The notes below the pieces were generated by a model, which made no database searches, was not told where the DNA came from, and saw only the letters and a list, made by a program, of their open reading frames with translations. Positions 1 to 8,983 of a stretch of DNA of 64,000 nucleotides are shown here, in pieces. Every line of letters starts with the position of its first letter. The first letter of the stretch is position 1. Source of the DNA: Paenibacillus terrigena DSM 21567 (lineage in GTDB: Bacteria; Bacillota; Bacilli; Paenibacillales; Paenibacillaceae); the NCBI RefSeq assembly GCF_000374845.1, contig NZ_KB895416.1, positions 186,001 to 250,000 of the forward strand, written 5' to 3'. Position numbers and translations under genes: made by a program.

Positions 1-50
1 GATAATTTCAACAAAAATGTGCACAAATAGACAAACCAAAGTCAGAATAG

Positions 51-79
51 TTGACGAAGCCAGCCCAGAAGGGCATAAT
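51..79 (+). promoter_or_regulatory. Sigma-A promoter of relA
   Basis: TTGACG at 51-56 and CATAAT at 74-79 are separated by 17 bp, close to the vegetative consensus, and lie about 70 bp before the relA start. No other gene begins in between. Confidence 0.7.
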
Positions 80-146
80 GATAAAAACACGGATTTATGG
101 TCGGATTGAACCGCATTCTATGTAGAGAGGAATTGGAACGGAGCAG

Positions 147-2327
147 ATGGGCATTGAAAAGTTACTTGAGAAGGCATCCGCATATATCAAACCACAGGAC
201 TTGCAGCGTATACAGGAAGCCTACGATTTTGCTGAGAAAGCCCATATCAATCAGGTGCGCAAATCGGGGGAGCCTTATATTCTTCACCCGCTTGCGGTCG
301 CTGATATTGTGGTTAATATGCAGATGGATACGACATCCGTTATTGCGGCGCTATTGCATGATGTAGTTGAAGACACATCGGTCTCCTTGGATGCCATTCG
401 GGAGAAATTCGGCAATACTTGCGCCTTGCTCGTGGATGGTCTGACTAAACTCGAGAAGATTCAGTTCCGATCCAAAGAGGAACAACAGAACGAGAACTAT
501 CGGAAGATGTTTGTAGCAATGGCGCAGGATATTCGTGTCATTGTCATTAAGCTTGCAGACCGTTTGCACAACATGCGAACGTTAAAATATCAATCCGAAG
601 AAAGCCAGCGTCGAATTGCTTATGAGACGTTGGAGATTTTTTGTCCAATCGCACATCGGCTCGGGATTTCCGCAATTAAATGGGAGATGGAGGATATCGC
701 CCTTAGATATTTAAATCCGCAGCAATACTACCGGATTGCGAATCTCGTTCAGAAGAAGCGTGTAGAGCGGGAGCAGTATATTGATAATGTCATTGAACGA
801 ATCAAAGAGAAGCTAGGCGAGATGGGGATCGAAGCGGATTTATCCGGACGCCCCAAACATATTTATAGCGTGTATAAGAAGATGTCGACGAAGAACAAGC
901 AATTCACTGAAATCTATGATTTGCTCGCGATTCGGATCATTGTTGATAATATTAAAGATTGTTATGCGACACTCGGAATTATCCATACGTTATGGAAGCC
1001 GATGCCTGGCAGATTCAAAGATTATATCGCGATGCCAAAAGCGAATATGTATCAGTCCCTGCATACGACGGTAATTGGGCCGAATGGTGAACCGACAGAA
1101 GTGCAAATCCGCACATGGGAAATGCATCGCACGTCCGAGTTCGGTATCGCAGCGCATTGGGCATACAAAGAAGGCAGTGTCGTACCTGCTGGCAATTTCG
1201 AGGACAAAATGAACTGGTTCCGCGAAATTTTAGAGCTCCAGCAAGAGACCAAAGATGCGTCAGAGTTCATGGAATCACTCAAAATGGACTTCTTCTCGGA
1301 TCTTGTGTTTGTTTTTACACCAAAAGGCGAAGTTATCGAATTACCGGCAGGATCAGTCCCGTTGGATTTTGCTTATCGCATTCATACGGAAGTCGGAAAT
1401 CGGACGATTGGCGCGAAGGTAAACGGTCGAATCGTACCGCTCGAACATAAATTGAAGACAGGCGATATCGTCGAAATTCTAACGTCGAAGCATTCCTACG
1501 GTCCAAGTCAGGATTGGGTCAAAATCGCACAATCCTCGCACGCGCGCAGCAAAATTAAGCAATGGTTCAAGAAAGAGCGCCGCGAGGAGAACGTAGAGAA
1601 GGGTCGAGAACTGCTCGAGCGCGAGATAAAGCGTCTAGGACTAGAGCCGTCGGCTTGGTTAACGGATGACAAGCTGCTTGAGGTGGCGAAGAAATTCACC
1701 TTCAATGATATCGAAGATATGCTGTCTGCCATCGGCTTCAGTGGCATTACCGCAGCTCAGATCTGCACAAGACTTACGGAGAAAATGCGTAAGGAAGCGG
1801 AAGAAGCGAATTTAATCGAATTGACGAATGAAGTACGTGAAGTGAAGAGTTCGCCAGAACGGAAATCACGTCCGACGAACGGCGTTCGGGTCAAAGGTAT
1901 CGATAACCTGCTTGTGCGGTTTGCACGCTGCTGTAATCCGATTCCTGGTGATGATATTATCGGGTATATTACGCGTGGACGCGGGGTGTCTGTGCATCGA
2001 ACGGATTGTACGAACATTCCGAAGGATGACGATGCTGATGAAGCAGCACGTGTCATTGAAGTTGAGTGGGAGAAGACGGTCGAAGCGAACTATAGTGTTG
2101 ATATTGAGATTACAGGACTGGATCGCCGCGGTATGCTAAATGAAGTGCTTCAGGCGGTATCCGAGAGCAAGACGAATATTTCGGCGGTATCGGGTCGTTC
2201 GGATAAGAACAAAATGTCGCTCATTCATATGACGATTCTCATTCGGAACAATGATCATTTGCAATCGGTCGTCGATAAAATTAAGCGTGTCAGAGATGTC
2301 TATTCCGTTCATCGGATGATGCAATAG
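147..2327 (+). CDS. relA: Bifunctional (p)ppGpp synthetase/hydrolase (RelA/SpoT)
   Basis: This 726-residue protein makes and degrades the alarmone (p)ppGpp in the cytoplasm, setting the stringent response. It is a full-length RSH enzyme. The N-terminal hydrolase domain has His33, His47 and the HD pair His71-Asp72 (HDVVEDT). The synthetase domain follows at about 220-340 ([11 protein letters not shown], then YQSLHTTV). A TGS domain starts near 390 ([14 protein letters not shown]), a cysteine-containing RIS-type domain near 590 ([13 protein letters not shown]), and an ACT domain fills the end. The intact HD motif indicates that the hydrolase is active. The ATG at 147 is preceded by GGAG, and the gene has its own promoter at 51-79. 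dtd follows after 16 nt, the same order as in Bacillus subtilis. Confidence 0.97.
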   Translation: MGIEKLLEKASAYIKPQDLQRIQEAYDFAEKAHINQVRKSGEPYILHPLAVADIVVNMQMDTTSVIAALLHDVVEDTSVSLDAIREKFGNTCALLVDGLTKLEKIQFRSKEEQQNENYRKMFVAMAQDIRVIVIKLADRLHNMRTLKYQSEESQRRIAYETLEIFCPIAHRLGISAIKWEMEDIALRYLNPQQYYRIANLVQKKRVEREQYIDNVIERIKEKLGEMGIEADLSGRPKHIYSVYKKMSTKNKQFTEIYDLLAIRIIVDNIKDCYATLGIIHTLWKPMPGRFKDYIAMPKANMYQSLHTTVIGPNGEPTEVQIRTWEMHRTSEFGIAAHWAYKEGSVVPAGNFEDKMNWFREILELQQETKDASEFMESLKMDFFSDLVFVFTPKGEVIELPAGSVPLDFAYRIHTEVGNRTIGAKVNGRIVPLEHKLKTGDIVEILTSKHSYGPSQDWVKIAQSSHARSKIKQWFKKERREENVEKGRELLEREIKRLGLEPSAWLTDDKLLEVAKKFTFNDIEDMLSAIGFSGITAAQICTRLTEKMRKEAEEANLIELTNEVREVKSSPERKSRPTNGVRVKGIDNLLVRFARCCNPIPGDDIIGYITRGRGVSVHRTDCTNIPKDDDADEAARVIEVEWEKTVEANYSVDIEITGLDRRGMLNEVLQAVSESKTNISAVSGRSDKNKMSLIHMTILIRNNDHLQSVVDKIKRVRDVYSVHRMMQ

Positions 2328-2343
2328 AGGAGAATTGTGGTTC

Positions 2344-2790
2344 ATGAAAGTCGTGGTACAGCGTTGTAAAGAAGCAAGCGTCATTGTCTCGGGTGAGACC
2401 ATCGGTCAAATTGAATTCGGATTAATGCTGCTCGTGGGCATCACCCATGAAGATACAGAACAAGATGTTCGGTATGCTGCGGATAAAATTGCGGGGCTGC
2501 GTATCTTTGAAGATGATCAGGAGAAAATGAACTTCTCTGTCGTGGATGTTGGCGGACAGATCCTATCGGTCTCCCAGTTCACACTCTACGGTGATGTTCG
2601 CAAAGGGAAACGTCCGAACTTCATGGCTGCGGCTCGTCCCGAACAGGCGGAAAAGTTATACGAACTCTTCAATGCGAGATTGCGTGAGCTAGGCTTGGTC
2701 GTAGAGACCGGGCGGTTCGGGGCAATGATGGATGTCGTCTTTACGAATTCAGGCCCCGTCACCTTGATCGTGGATTCGAAGCAAGAGTAA
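2344..2790 (+). CDS. dtd: D-aminoacyl-tRNA deacylase
   Basis: Dtd hydrolyses D-amino acids (and misattached glycine) from tRNA, preventing their entry into protein. The 148-residue product matches the family length. It carries the two signature loops: SQFTLYGD in the middle and the Gly-cisPro motif NSGPVT near the C-terminus, which together form the chiral proofreading pocket at the dimer interface. An in-frame TTG lies 9 nt upstream, but the ATG at 2344 sits 10 nt after GAGGAGA and is the better start. It is almost certainly cotranscribed with relA. Confidence 0.95.
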   Translation: MKVVVQRCKEASVIVSGETIGQIEFGLMLLVGITHEDTEQDVRYAADKIAGLRIFEDDQEKMNFSVVDVGGQILSVSQFTLYGDVRKGKRPNFMAAARPEQAEKLYELFNARLRELGLVVETGRFGAMMDVVFTNSGPVTLIVDSKQE

Positions 2791-2871
2791 GCAAAAACAC
2801 CCAGATGGATTAAGAGAGCTCCGATCGGGAAGACTAGGGAGGTACCAGTCTTACGTGAAGGAGCGATTGAG

Positions 2872-3042
2872 TTGCGTTCATCGAAGAAAGAAATGGCCAT
2901 GCGACGAGCAGATGCTCGAATTCTTGGCAATGATATGCATGAGACGATGCGGATGGGCGTCAGTCGGAGCGGGAACGAGTTCGCTTCCGAGATGATGATT
3001 CCAACGAAGCGTAATCAGGATTGGAATGGAACGGGGAAATGA
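2872..3042 (+). CDS. Putative 56-aa small spore protein with a GPR-type cleavage site
   Basis: A short ORF begins with TTG eight nt after GAAGGAG (2857-2863) and runs 56 codons to TGA. The protein is basic and Met-rich at the start (KKEMAMRRADARILGN) and then reads GVSRSGNEFASEMM. NEFASE matches the (T/N)-E-F/I-A-S-E site at which germination protease GPR cuts small acid-soluble spore proteins, and gamma-type SASPs contain GTEFASE. No acidic or Gln-rich repeat of classical gamma SASP is present, so the assignment rests on this motif, the small size and the good ribosome site. It may equally be an unrelated small protein. An AAGACT/AGTCTT inverted repeat lies just upstream (2829-2852). Confidence 0.5.
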   Translation: MRSSKKEMAMRRADARILGNDMHETMRMGVSRSGNEFASEMMIPTKRNQDWNGTGK

Positions 3043-3145
3043 AGCGCTTTATTTTTTGTAATATAACTGTAATGTTAATTAAACAATCCGATAACATTGC
3101 CGGTCTATACTACAAACATGACCCCCTTTTTAATATAACTTTTGG

Positions 3146-3173
3146 ACCTACAATCGAATTTGTAGGTTTTTTT
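3146..3173 (+). terminator. Rho-independent terminator
   Basis: ACCTACAA at 3146-3153 pairs perfectly with TTGTAGGT at 3160-3167 around a 6-nt loop and runs into a T tract. It ends the relA-dtd-small ORF unit. Between 3043 and 3145 I see only AT-rich sequence with a possible TATACT at 3106; a tiny RNA from there to this terminator is conceivable but unsupported. Confidence 0.8.
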
Positions 3174-3215
3174 CTGTTTTCTTATCGAATTAAGGCCTAA
3201 AGAGGCAACCAAATC

Positions 3216-3244
3216 TTGACTTTCCTACACTAACTCGCTACAAT
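3216..3244 (+). promoter_or_regulatory. Sigma-A promoter of the hisS-aspS T-box leader
   Basis: TTGACT at 3216-3221 and TACAAT at 3239-3244 are separated by exactly 17 bp, so transcription should start near 3251. This leaves about 335 nt of leader before hisS. Confidence 0.75.
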
Positions 3245-3250
3245 CATATA

Positions 3251-3562
3251 ATAAGTTTATGAATCTTTGATTCGTTGAAGGGATAAAGTACTTCACCCCA
3301 CATAGACAGAGAGGGATCCCCAGGCTGTAAGGATCCTTATGATGGACGAACGAATAGACCTCCCTGAGAACAAACGGTGAACCGATGAGCTTCGATGCGA
3401 AGCTTTCGCAGTAATCGATTTGCGTGTCACGGGCGTTAACCGTAAAGCGAGCGATATTCATCCTGAATTATGGGATTTAGCTCGAAATGTGGGTGGTACC
3501 ACGGGTGAATGTGAACACAATCTCTCGTCCCTGTTCTGATGACAGGGGTGGGGGATTTTTTT
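3251..3562 (+). promoter_or_regulatory. T-box riboswitch leader (hisS-aspS)
   Basis: The leader contains the T-box core GGGTGGTACCACG at 3491-3503, which pairs with the uncharged tRNA acceptor end. It is followed by a terminator whose stem spans 3521-3555 (core CCCTGT at 3529-3534 with ACAGGG at 3542-3547) and ends in seven T. By family knowledge, uncharged tRNA stabilises the antiterminator and allows read-through into hisS. The histidine assignment comes from the downstream gene; I did not resolve the specifier codon. Confidence 0.9.
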
Positions 3563-3586
3563 ATTTTTAGACGGAGGGAATCGATT

Positions 3587-4834
3587 ATGGCATTTCAGAA
3601 GCCTACGGGCACACAGGATATTCTGCCTGGGAATGTAGAGAACTGGCAGTTTATTGAAGAGAAAGCGCGTGACTTGAGCCGCAGGTTCAATTACAAGGAG
3701 ATTCGCACACCGATTTTTGAGCAGACTGAATTGTTCGAGCGCGGTGTTGGAGAGACGACAGACGTCGTCGAGAAAGAAATGTATACGTTCCGTGATAAAG
3801 GCGACCGCAGCATGACGCTTCGTCCGGAAGGTACGGCAGGCGTGGTTCGTTCCTATGTAGAGAACAAGCTCTACGGGGAGCCGGATACATGCAAGTTGTA
3901 TTATATCGGTCCGATGTTCCGTTATGAGCGTCCGCAAGCAGGGCGTCAGCGCCAATTCCATCAGTTCGGGATCGAAGCCTTCGGTGCGATAGACCCGAGT
4001 ATTGATGCGGAAGTTGTGGCGTTCGGTTATCAGTTCTGCCGCGAGATCGGATTACAAGGTGTAAAGGTGGAGATCAACTCCATCGGGAACCCAGCCGTTC
4101 GGGCAGCTTATCGCGATACATTGCTGAATTTCTTGAATCCGCTACGGGACAAACTCTGCAAGGATTGTCAGTCTCGTATGGATCGTAATCCACTTCGTGT
4201 ATTGGATTGTAAAGTGGATCAGCAATATTTCACGGATGCACCATCGATTCTAGATAGTCTGGATGAAGAATGTGCGACACACTTCGAGAAGGTGAAGCAG
4301 CATTTGACCGCAATGGGTGTGGAATACACGATTAATCACCGTCTTGTACGGGGGCTTGACTATTATACGCATACTGCGTTTGAGTATAAAGCACAAGGCA
4401 TCGGCGCGATTGATACGATCGGCGGCGGTGGGCGATACAACGGATTGGTTGCTGGTATTGGCGGCCCGGATCAACCGGGTGTCGGATTTGGTATCGGTCT
4501 AGAGCGTATCGCATTAATTCTGGAGAAGCAGGGCATTGCGATTCCGCAGCCAAAGCCACTCGATGTGTATCTGATTGCACTTGGCGAGCAGGCGGAGGAT
4601 GAGGTTACGAAGCAGCTTCATATTTTACGGACACAAGGCATCATTGCGGAGAAAGACTACAAGGGACGTAAAATGAAGGCGCAAATGAAATCAGCTGACA
4701 GGATGCAAGCTCGCTTTACCGCGATTTTAGGTGATGACGAGTTATCTCGCGGAGAGATTGCGCTGAAATCGATGGCTACAGGGGAGCAAAAGATGGTACC
4801 GCTCGCTCGCTTAGCTGAAGAAATCATTAAATAG
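3587..4834 (+). CDS. hisS: Histidyl-tRNA synthetase
   Basis: HisRS charges tRNA-His with histidine. The 415-residue product is a class II synthetase of usual length. It shows motif 2 (FRYERPQAGRQRQFHQFG), the histidine-specific HisA motif RGLDYYTHTAFE near residue 253, HisB GGGGRYNGL soon after, motif 3 GFGIGLERIAL, and a C-terminal anticodon-binding domain. An upstream in-frame start exists inside the T-box terminator, but the ATG at 3587 follows ACGGAGGG at good spacing and gives the conserved MAFQKPTGTQD start. It is followed by aspS after 34 nt, with expression gated by the T-box. Confidence 0.97.
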   Translation: MAFQKPTGTQDILPGNVENWQFIEEKARDLSRRFNYKEIRTPIFEQTELFERGVGETTDVVEKEMYTFRDKGDRSMTLRPEGTAGVVRSYVENKLYGEPDTCKLYYIGPMFRYERPQAGRQRQFHQFGIEAFGAIDPSIDAEVVAFGYQFCREIGLQGVKVEINSIGNPAVRAAYRDTLLNFLNPLRDKLCKDCQSRMDRNPLRVLDCKVDQQYFTDAPSILDSLDEECATHFEKVKQHLTAMGVEYTINHRLVRGLDYYTHTAFEYKAQGIGAIDTIGGGGRYNGLVAGIGGPDQPGVGFGIGLERIALILEKQGIAIPQPKPLDVYLIALGEQAEDEVTKQLHILRTQGIIAEKDYKGRKMKAQMKSADRMQARFTAILGDDELSRGEIALKSMATGEQKMVPLARLAEEIIK

Positions 4835-4868
4835 GTAAAGACAATATACCAAAAGGGGTAGAACGAAA

Positions 4869-6653
4869 ATGATGCTAAAAACGCATAACTGTGGAACATT
4901 GACCAAAGCAAACGTCGGTGAGACGGTAACGCTCAACGGTTGGGTACAGCGCCGCCGTGACCTTGGAGGCGTGCTCTTTATTGATCTTCGCGACCGCAGC
5001 GGGATCGTACAAATCGTGTTCAATCCAGATTTCTCCGGCGATGCGCTTAAATTAGGCGATCGTGCGCGGAATGAATTCGTACTTGCTGTTTCTGGTAAAG
5101 TCGTGGAACGCGATGCGGAGACGGTTAACTCGAACTTGCCGACAGGTGAGGTTGAAGTACAAATTACGGAAATTGAAATTCTAAATGCAGCGAAGAACCC
5201 GCCGTTCTTCATCGAAGACGGCATCGAAATTGATGAGTCCCTTCGCTTGAAATATCGTTACCTGGATCTACGTCGTCCAGAGATGCAAAAAACATTATTG
5301 CTTCGTTCGAAGGCTGCGAAAATTTTCCGCGATTTCCTCGACGAGCAGGGCTTTATCGATGTGGAGACTCCAATCTTGACGAAGAGCACACCAGAAGGTG
5401 CGCGTGACTATCTTGTACCGAGCCGGGTGCATCCAGGTGAATTCTTCGCATTGCCGCAATCGCCACAAATTTTCAAACAGTTGCTAATGGTCGGCGGGAT
5501 CGAGCGTTACTACCAAATCGCACGCTGCTTCCGCGATGAAGATCTTCGTGCAGACCGTCAGCCAGAATTCACGCAAGTCGACATTGAGACATCCTTCTTG
5601 TCCCAAGATCAATTACTTGGCATGATGGAGCAGCTCATGGCTCGCTTGTTCAAGGAAACAATTAACGTTGATATTCCTACGCCGTTCCAACGTATAACTT
5701 ATGCAGATGCAATGGGTAAATATGGTTCAGATAAGCCGGACTTGCGTTTTGGCATGGAATTGATTGAAATGAACGATATCGTAGCGAACTGTGGTGTAAA
5801 AGTATTTGCTTCCGTGATTGAAAAAGGCGGCGAAGTGAAATGCTTGAACGCAAAAGGCTGCGGAACATGGAGCCGTAAAGATATCGACGATCTAGGACCT
5901 TATGCAGCGCGTTATGGCGCGAAAGGCCTCGCTTGGATTCAAGTGAAAGACGGCGAGTTCAAAGGGCCTATCGTGAAATTCTTCAGCGAAGAAGAAATTG
6001 CAGCGATCAAAGAACGTACAGGGGCAGAAGAAGGCGACTTGCTCTTGTTCTCCGCTGACAACAAGAAAGTTGTTGCTGATGTACTTGGCAACCTACGTCT
6101 CAAAATCGGCCGTCAACTCGGTTTGATTAACGATAATGAATACAAATTCGCATGGGTTGTGGATTTCCCACTTCTCGGATATGACGAAGAAGCGAAACGC
6201 TATGTCGCAGAACACCATCCGTTCACGCGTCCGAACGAAGATGATGTGCATTATTTCGACACTGACCCAGGAAAGATTCGTGCACAAGCTTACGATATCG
6301 TCTTGAACGGTTATGAAGTCGGCGGCGGTTCGATGCGGATCTACAAACGTGATGTGCAAGAGAAAATGTTCAACGCACTTGGCTTCTCGCCAGAACAAGC
6401 GAAAGAACAATTCGGCTTCTTGCTGGATGCATTCGAATACGGAACGCCTCCACACGGTGGTATTGCATTCGGATTTGACCGCTTAGTGATGCTGCTCACA
6501 GGCCGTACGAACCTACGTGAGACGATCGCATTCCCGAAAACAGCAAGTGCAACAGATTTGCTCAGCAATGCGCCATCACCGGTTGAGAGCGCACAGCTCG
6601 ATCAATTGCACATCAAGCTCTCGAAAAAAGCAGCTGAAGCAGTCATCGGCTAG
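4869..6653 (+). CDS. aspS: Aspartyl-tRNA synthetase
   Basis: A class II synthetase of 594 residues, the length of bacterial AspRS with the GAD insertion. An N-terminal OB-fold anticodon-binding domain ([20 protein letters not shown]) is followed by the catalytic domain with [10 protein letters not shown] (motif 2 region, about residue 231) and motif 3 [13 protein letters not shown] near 530. GSDKPDLR marks the aspartate pocket. The sequence does not show whether it is discriminating or also charges tRNA-Asn. The start at 4869 or the adjacent ATG at 4872 both follow AAGGGG. It lies in the T-box operon behind hisS, with tcdA 17 nt downstream. Confidence 0.96.
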   Translation: MMLKTHNCGTLTKANVGETVTLNGWVQRRRDLGGVLFIDLRDRSGIVQIVFNPDFSGDALKLGDRARNEFVLAVSGKVVERDAETVNSNLPTGEVEVQITEIEILNAAKNPPFFIEDGIEIDESLRLKYRYLDLRRPEMQKTLLLRSKAAKIFRDFLDEQGFIDVETPILTKSTPEGARDYLVPSRVHPGEFFALPQSPQIFKQLLMVGGIERYYQIARCFRDEDLRADRQPEFTQVDIETSFLSQDQLLGMMEQLMARLFKETINVDIPTPFQRITYADAMGKYGSDKPDLRFGMELIEMNDIVANCGVKVFASVIEKGGEVKCLNAKGCGTWSRKDIDDLGPYAARYGAKGLAWIQVKDGEFKGPIVKFFSEEEIAAIKERTGAEEGDLLLFSADNKKVVADVLGNLRLKIGRQLGLINDNEYKFAWVVDFPLLGYDEEAKRYVAEHHPFTRPNEDDVHYFDTDPGKIRAQAYDIVLNGYEVGGGSMRIYKRDVQEKMFNALGFSPEQAKEQFGFLLDAFEYGTPPHGGIAFGFDRLVMLLTGRTNLRETIAFPKTASATDLLSNAPSPVESAQLDQLHIKLSKKAAEAVIG

Positions 6654-6670
6654 AGGAGGCAGTAAGCACT

Positions 6671-7429
6671 ATGCTTCATCAGTTTTCTAGAACAGAACTG
6701 GCTATTGGTCCGGATGGTCTGGACAAAATGAAGAGAAGTACCGTCGCGGTCCTCGGGATCGGCGGCGTCGGTTCAATTGCAGCTGAAGCGCTCGCGCGCA
6801 CAGGGGTTGGCCGGATCATTCTCATCGATAAAGATGTCGTCGACATTACGAACATTAATCGCCAGATTCATGCATTAACAACGACGGTGGGACAGAAGAA
6901 GGCCGATTTGATGCATGACCGGATTAAGCTCATTAATCCGGATTGCGATGTCATCGCGCTGAATATGTTCTACACGGAAGAGACTTATGAGCAGTTGTTC
7001 CAGTATCCACTCGATTATGTACTGGATGCATCGGATACGATCATCTATAAGATTCATCTGATCAAACAGTGTCTGACGCGCGGGATCCCGATCATTTCGA
7101 GCATGGGCGCAGCGAATAAGATGGATCCGACAAAGTTCCAAGTTGCGGATATTTCCAAGACGTCCATGGACCCGATTGCTCGCGTTGTGCGTCAGAAATT
7201 GCGTAAGGAAGGTATTAAAAAAGGGGTTCAAGTTGTCTTCTCCACGGAGGAGCCAATCAAACCTCGTGAAGATGTGACCCAGCGAATCGTTCCGGAGAAT
7301 GCGCCGGATATTCGCAAAGCGCAAATGCCGCCAGCGAGTAACGCGTTCGTACCCCCAACCGTTGGGCTGATTATGACCAGCGTTGCAGTACGTGATTTGC
7401 TCGCAACTATGCAGACAGAAGAATCATGA
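6671..7429 (+). CDS. tcdA: tRNA threonylcarbamoyladenosine dehydratase
   Basis: This E1-like enzyme uses ATP to cyclise t6A37 of ANN-decoding tRNAs to ct6A. The 252-residue protein has the Rossmann nucleotide-binding loop GIGGVGSIAAEALAR near residue 29, the E1 motif DKDVVDITNINRQ, and the family sequence SSMGAANKMDPTKF. In B. subtilis the homologue YrvM also lies just after aspS. The ATG follows AGAGGAGGC at normal spacing, so it probably belongs to the hisS-aspS operon, which is closed by the terminator at 7437-7481. Confidence 0.9.
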   Translation: MLHQFSRTELAIGPDGLDKMKRSTVAVLGIGGVGSIAAEALARTGVGRIILIDKDVVDITNINRQIHALTTTVGQKKADLMHDRIKLINPDCDVIALNMFYTEETYEQLFQYPLDYVLDASDTIIYKIHLIKQCLTRGIPIISSMGAANKMDPTKFQVADISKTSMDPIARVVRQKLRKEGIKKGVQVVFSTEEPIKPREDVTQRIVPENAPDIRKAQMPPASNAFVPPTVGLIMTSVAVRDLLATMQTEES

Positions 7430-7436
7430 TAATGCG

Positions 7437-7481
7437 AATAACCTGTTCTTGGCCGATTTGGTTGAGAGCAGGTTATTTTTT
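7437..7481 (+). terminator. Terminator of the hisS-aspS-tcdA unit
   Basis: AATAACCTGTTCT (7437-7449) pairs with AGAGCAGGTTATT (7465-7477), giving a 13-bp stem with one wobble, then a run of T. Confidence 0.85.
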
Positions 7482-7500
7482 GTGCCAATTATAGGTGAGA

Positions 7501-7695
7501 TTATTTCAGCCGCAGGTAAGCCCAGCTTACCAGACTGAGAGCTGTCGCTCCTGCGAGTGCGATGAAGAGGAAATAACCTGCTCTGGTGCGTGTAACCGTA
7601 TGCGAGTCGTAGAATTCCCCTTTGCGTGCAGTACCCACCCAGAGATCCCATACAAGGTTCATAACCACTACCGTAAAACTTCGGATTTGATTCAT
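7501..7695 (-). CDS. Hypothetical small membrane protein (64 aa)
   Basis: I do not recognise this protein. It runs opposite to its neighbours from an ATG at 7695 that sits 8 nt after GGAG; a GTG two codons upstream is too close to the ribosome site. The first half is polar with two tryptophans (NLVWDLWVGTARKGEF). The second half is one predicted transmembrane helix (GYFLFIALAGATALSLVSW) ending in a positive tail (AYLRLK), suggesting a single-pass protein. It lies between the tcdA terminator and the fabH regulatory region, convergent with tcdA. The good ribosome site and clean hydrophobic segment support a real gene. Confidence 0.6.
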   Translation of the reverse strand: MNQIRSFTVVVMNLVWDLWVGTARKGEFYDSHTVTRTRAGYFLFIALAGATALSLVSWAYLRLK

Positions 7696-7807
7696 CGCCA
7701 CATCTCCTTTTTCCTTAATTGTAATAAAATTGAAGTAATATATCTACAGTAGAATCTTTCACAGACAAGAAAAACATGCCCCCCCACTAGCGTTATTTAA
7801 GGGGGTG

Positions 7808-7843
7808 TGTTATGATATCACTAAATTTAGTACCAGATACTAA
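7808..7843 (+). promoter_or_regulatory. fabH promoter (extended -10) with FapR operator
   Basis: TTAGTACCAGATACTAA at 7827-7843 matches the FapR operator (TTAGTACC...ACTAA dyad). It begins 11 bp after the extended -10 TGTTATGAT (7808-7816), so bound repressor would cover the transcription start. FapR releases DNA when malonyl-CoA accumulates. Confidence 0.85.
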
Positions 7844-7880
7844 TATCTAGTGTTAACTAAAATTGAAGGAGGACTAGGAC

Positions 7881-8897
7881 ATGACAAATTCAAACGTGTT
7901 GAAAGATAGTAAAGTCGAAATGACTTCGCATGCTCGAATTAAAGCAATTGGTGCTTACGTACCAGAGCGCAAAATTACGAATACAGATATGGAACAGATG
8001 GTAGATACCAGTGATGAATGGATTGTGCAGCGTACAGGGATTCATGAGCGAAGAGCCGTTCGTGATGGCGAATTTACGAGTGATATGTGTATTCGAGCTG
8101 TCGAGGATATGCTCGCTAACTATCCGGTTAACGTTGAAGACGTCGATATGATTCTGGTCGCGACGAATACGCCCGATGTTCCGTTCCCTTCAGTAGCGGC
8201 AATCGTTCAAGCGCATTTTGGGATCGCAAGTACGGGGACGCTGGATATCAATGCGACATGTGCAGGATTCGCATATGGTCTGCATCTCGCGAACGGTCTG
8301 ATCAGCGCAGGCTTGCATCGGAAGATTCTCGTCTTCGGGGCAGATACCTTAACACGTGTGACGGATTACACGGATCGCACGACCTGTATCCTTTTTGGTG
8401 ATGGAGCGGGTGTCGTGATGGTGGAACGAGATATGGAGAACGGTGCATTTCAGGCGGTGACGATGGGGACAGACGGTACAGGCGGCAAGCATGTATATCG
8501 GTCAGGATCGCGTAAGGAGCTCCACGGCACAGCGCTAGTCGGAGATGGGAATATCGTACAGAACGGACGTGAGGTCTACCGTTTTGCTGTGAGTACGGTC
8601 CCGAAAGGAATTGCAGCACTGCTCGAGCAGACAGGTGGAACAACAGAGGAGATTGATTGGTTCGTACCACATAGCGCGAATTTGCGCATTATCGAATCGA
8701 TCTGTGAGAAGAGCGATATTCCATTGGAGAAGGCGCTCTATAGTCTCGAATACTACGGCAATACATCGGCTGCATCGATTCCGCTCGCCATTCATTTGGG
8801 AGTTCAGGAGGGGAAAGTGAAGCAGGGCGACAATATGCTATTGTTCGGATTCGGGGGCGGTCTCACGTACACAGGATTGATCCTTCGCTGGATGTAG
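7881..8897 (+). CDS. fabH: Beta-ketoacyl-ACP synthase III
   Basis: FabH condenses an acyl-CoA primer with malonyl-ACP, the first elongation step of type II fatty acid synthesis; in Firmicutes it selects branched primers. The 338-residue protein has the full Cys-His-Asn triad: Cys127 in NATCAGFAYG, His264 in VPHSANLR and Asn294 in YYGNTSAAS. The ATG at 7881 follows GAAGGAGGA. An internal Met14 is the alternative start and would give a more usual N-terminus. The gene stands alone behind a FapR-controlled promoter, without fabF beside it, so it may be one of two FabH paralogues as in B. subtilis; that is inference. Confidence 0.95.
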   Translation: MTNSNVLKDSKVEMTSHARIKAIGAYVPERKITNTDMEQMVDTSDEWIVQRTGIHERRAVRDGEFTSDMCIRAVEDMLANYPVNVEDVDMILVATNTPDVPFPSVAAIVQAHFGIASTGTLDINATCAGFAYGLHLANGLISAGLHRKILVFGADTLTRVTDYTDRTTCILFGDGAGVVMVERDMENGAFQAVTMGTDGTGGKHVYRSGSRKELHGTALVGDGNIVQNGREVYRFAVSTVPKGIAALLEQTGGTTEEIDWFVPHSANLRIIESICEKSDIPLEKALYSLEYYGNTSAASIPLAIHLGVQEGKVKQGDNMLLFGFGGGLTYTGLILRWM

Positions 8898-8983
8898 TTA
8901 GGCTCGCTTAGGCTACTTGTGGTATGATATAAGAACAAGTGTTAGCATCATATCGCAGAATAAATAAGGGTTGGGATTAGACG

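Noticed and set aside
3061-3173. Small RNA from a TATACT at 3106 to the terminator at 3146
   Set aside because: No -35 at proper distance and the product would be under 70 nt; too little support for a feature.
7495-7752. 85-codon plus-strand ORF
   Set aside because: It is antisense to the 64-aa membrane protein, whose ribosome site and helix make that frame the better choice.
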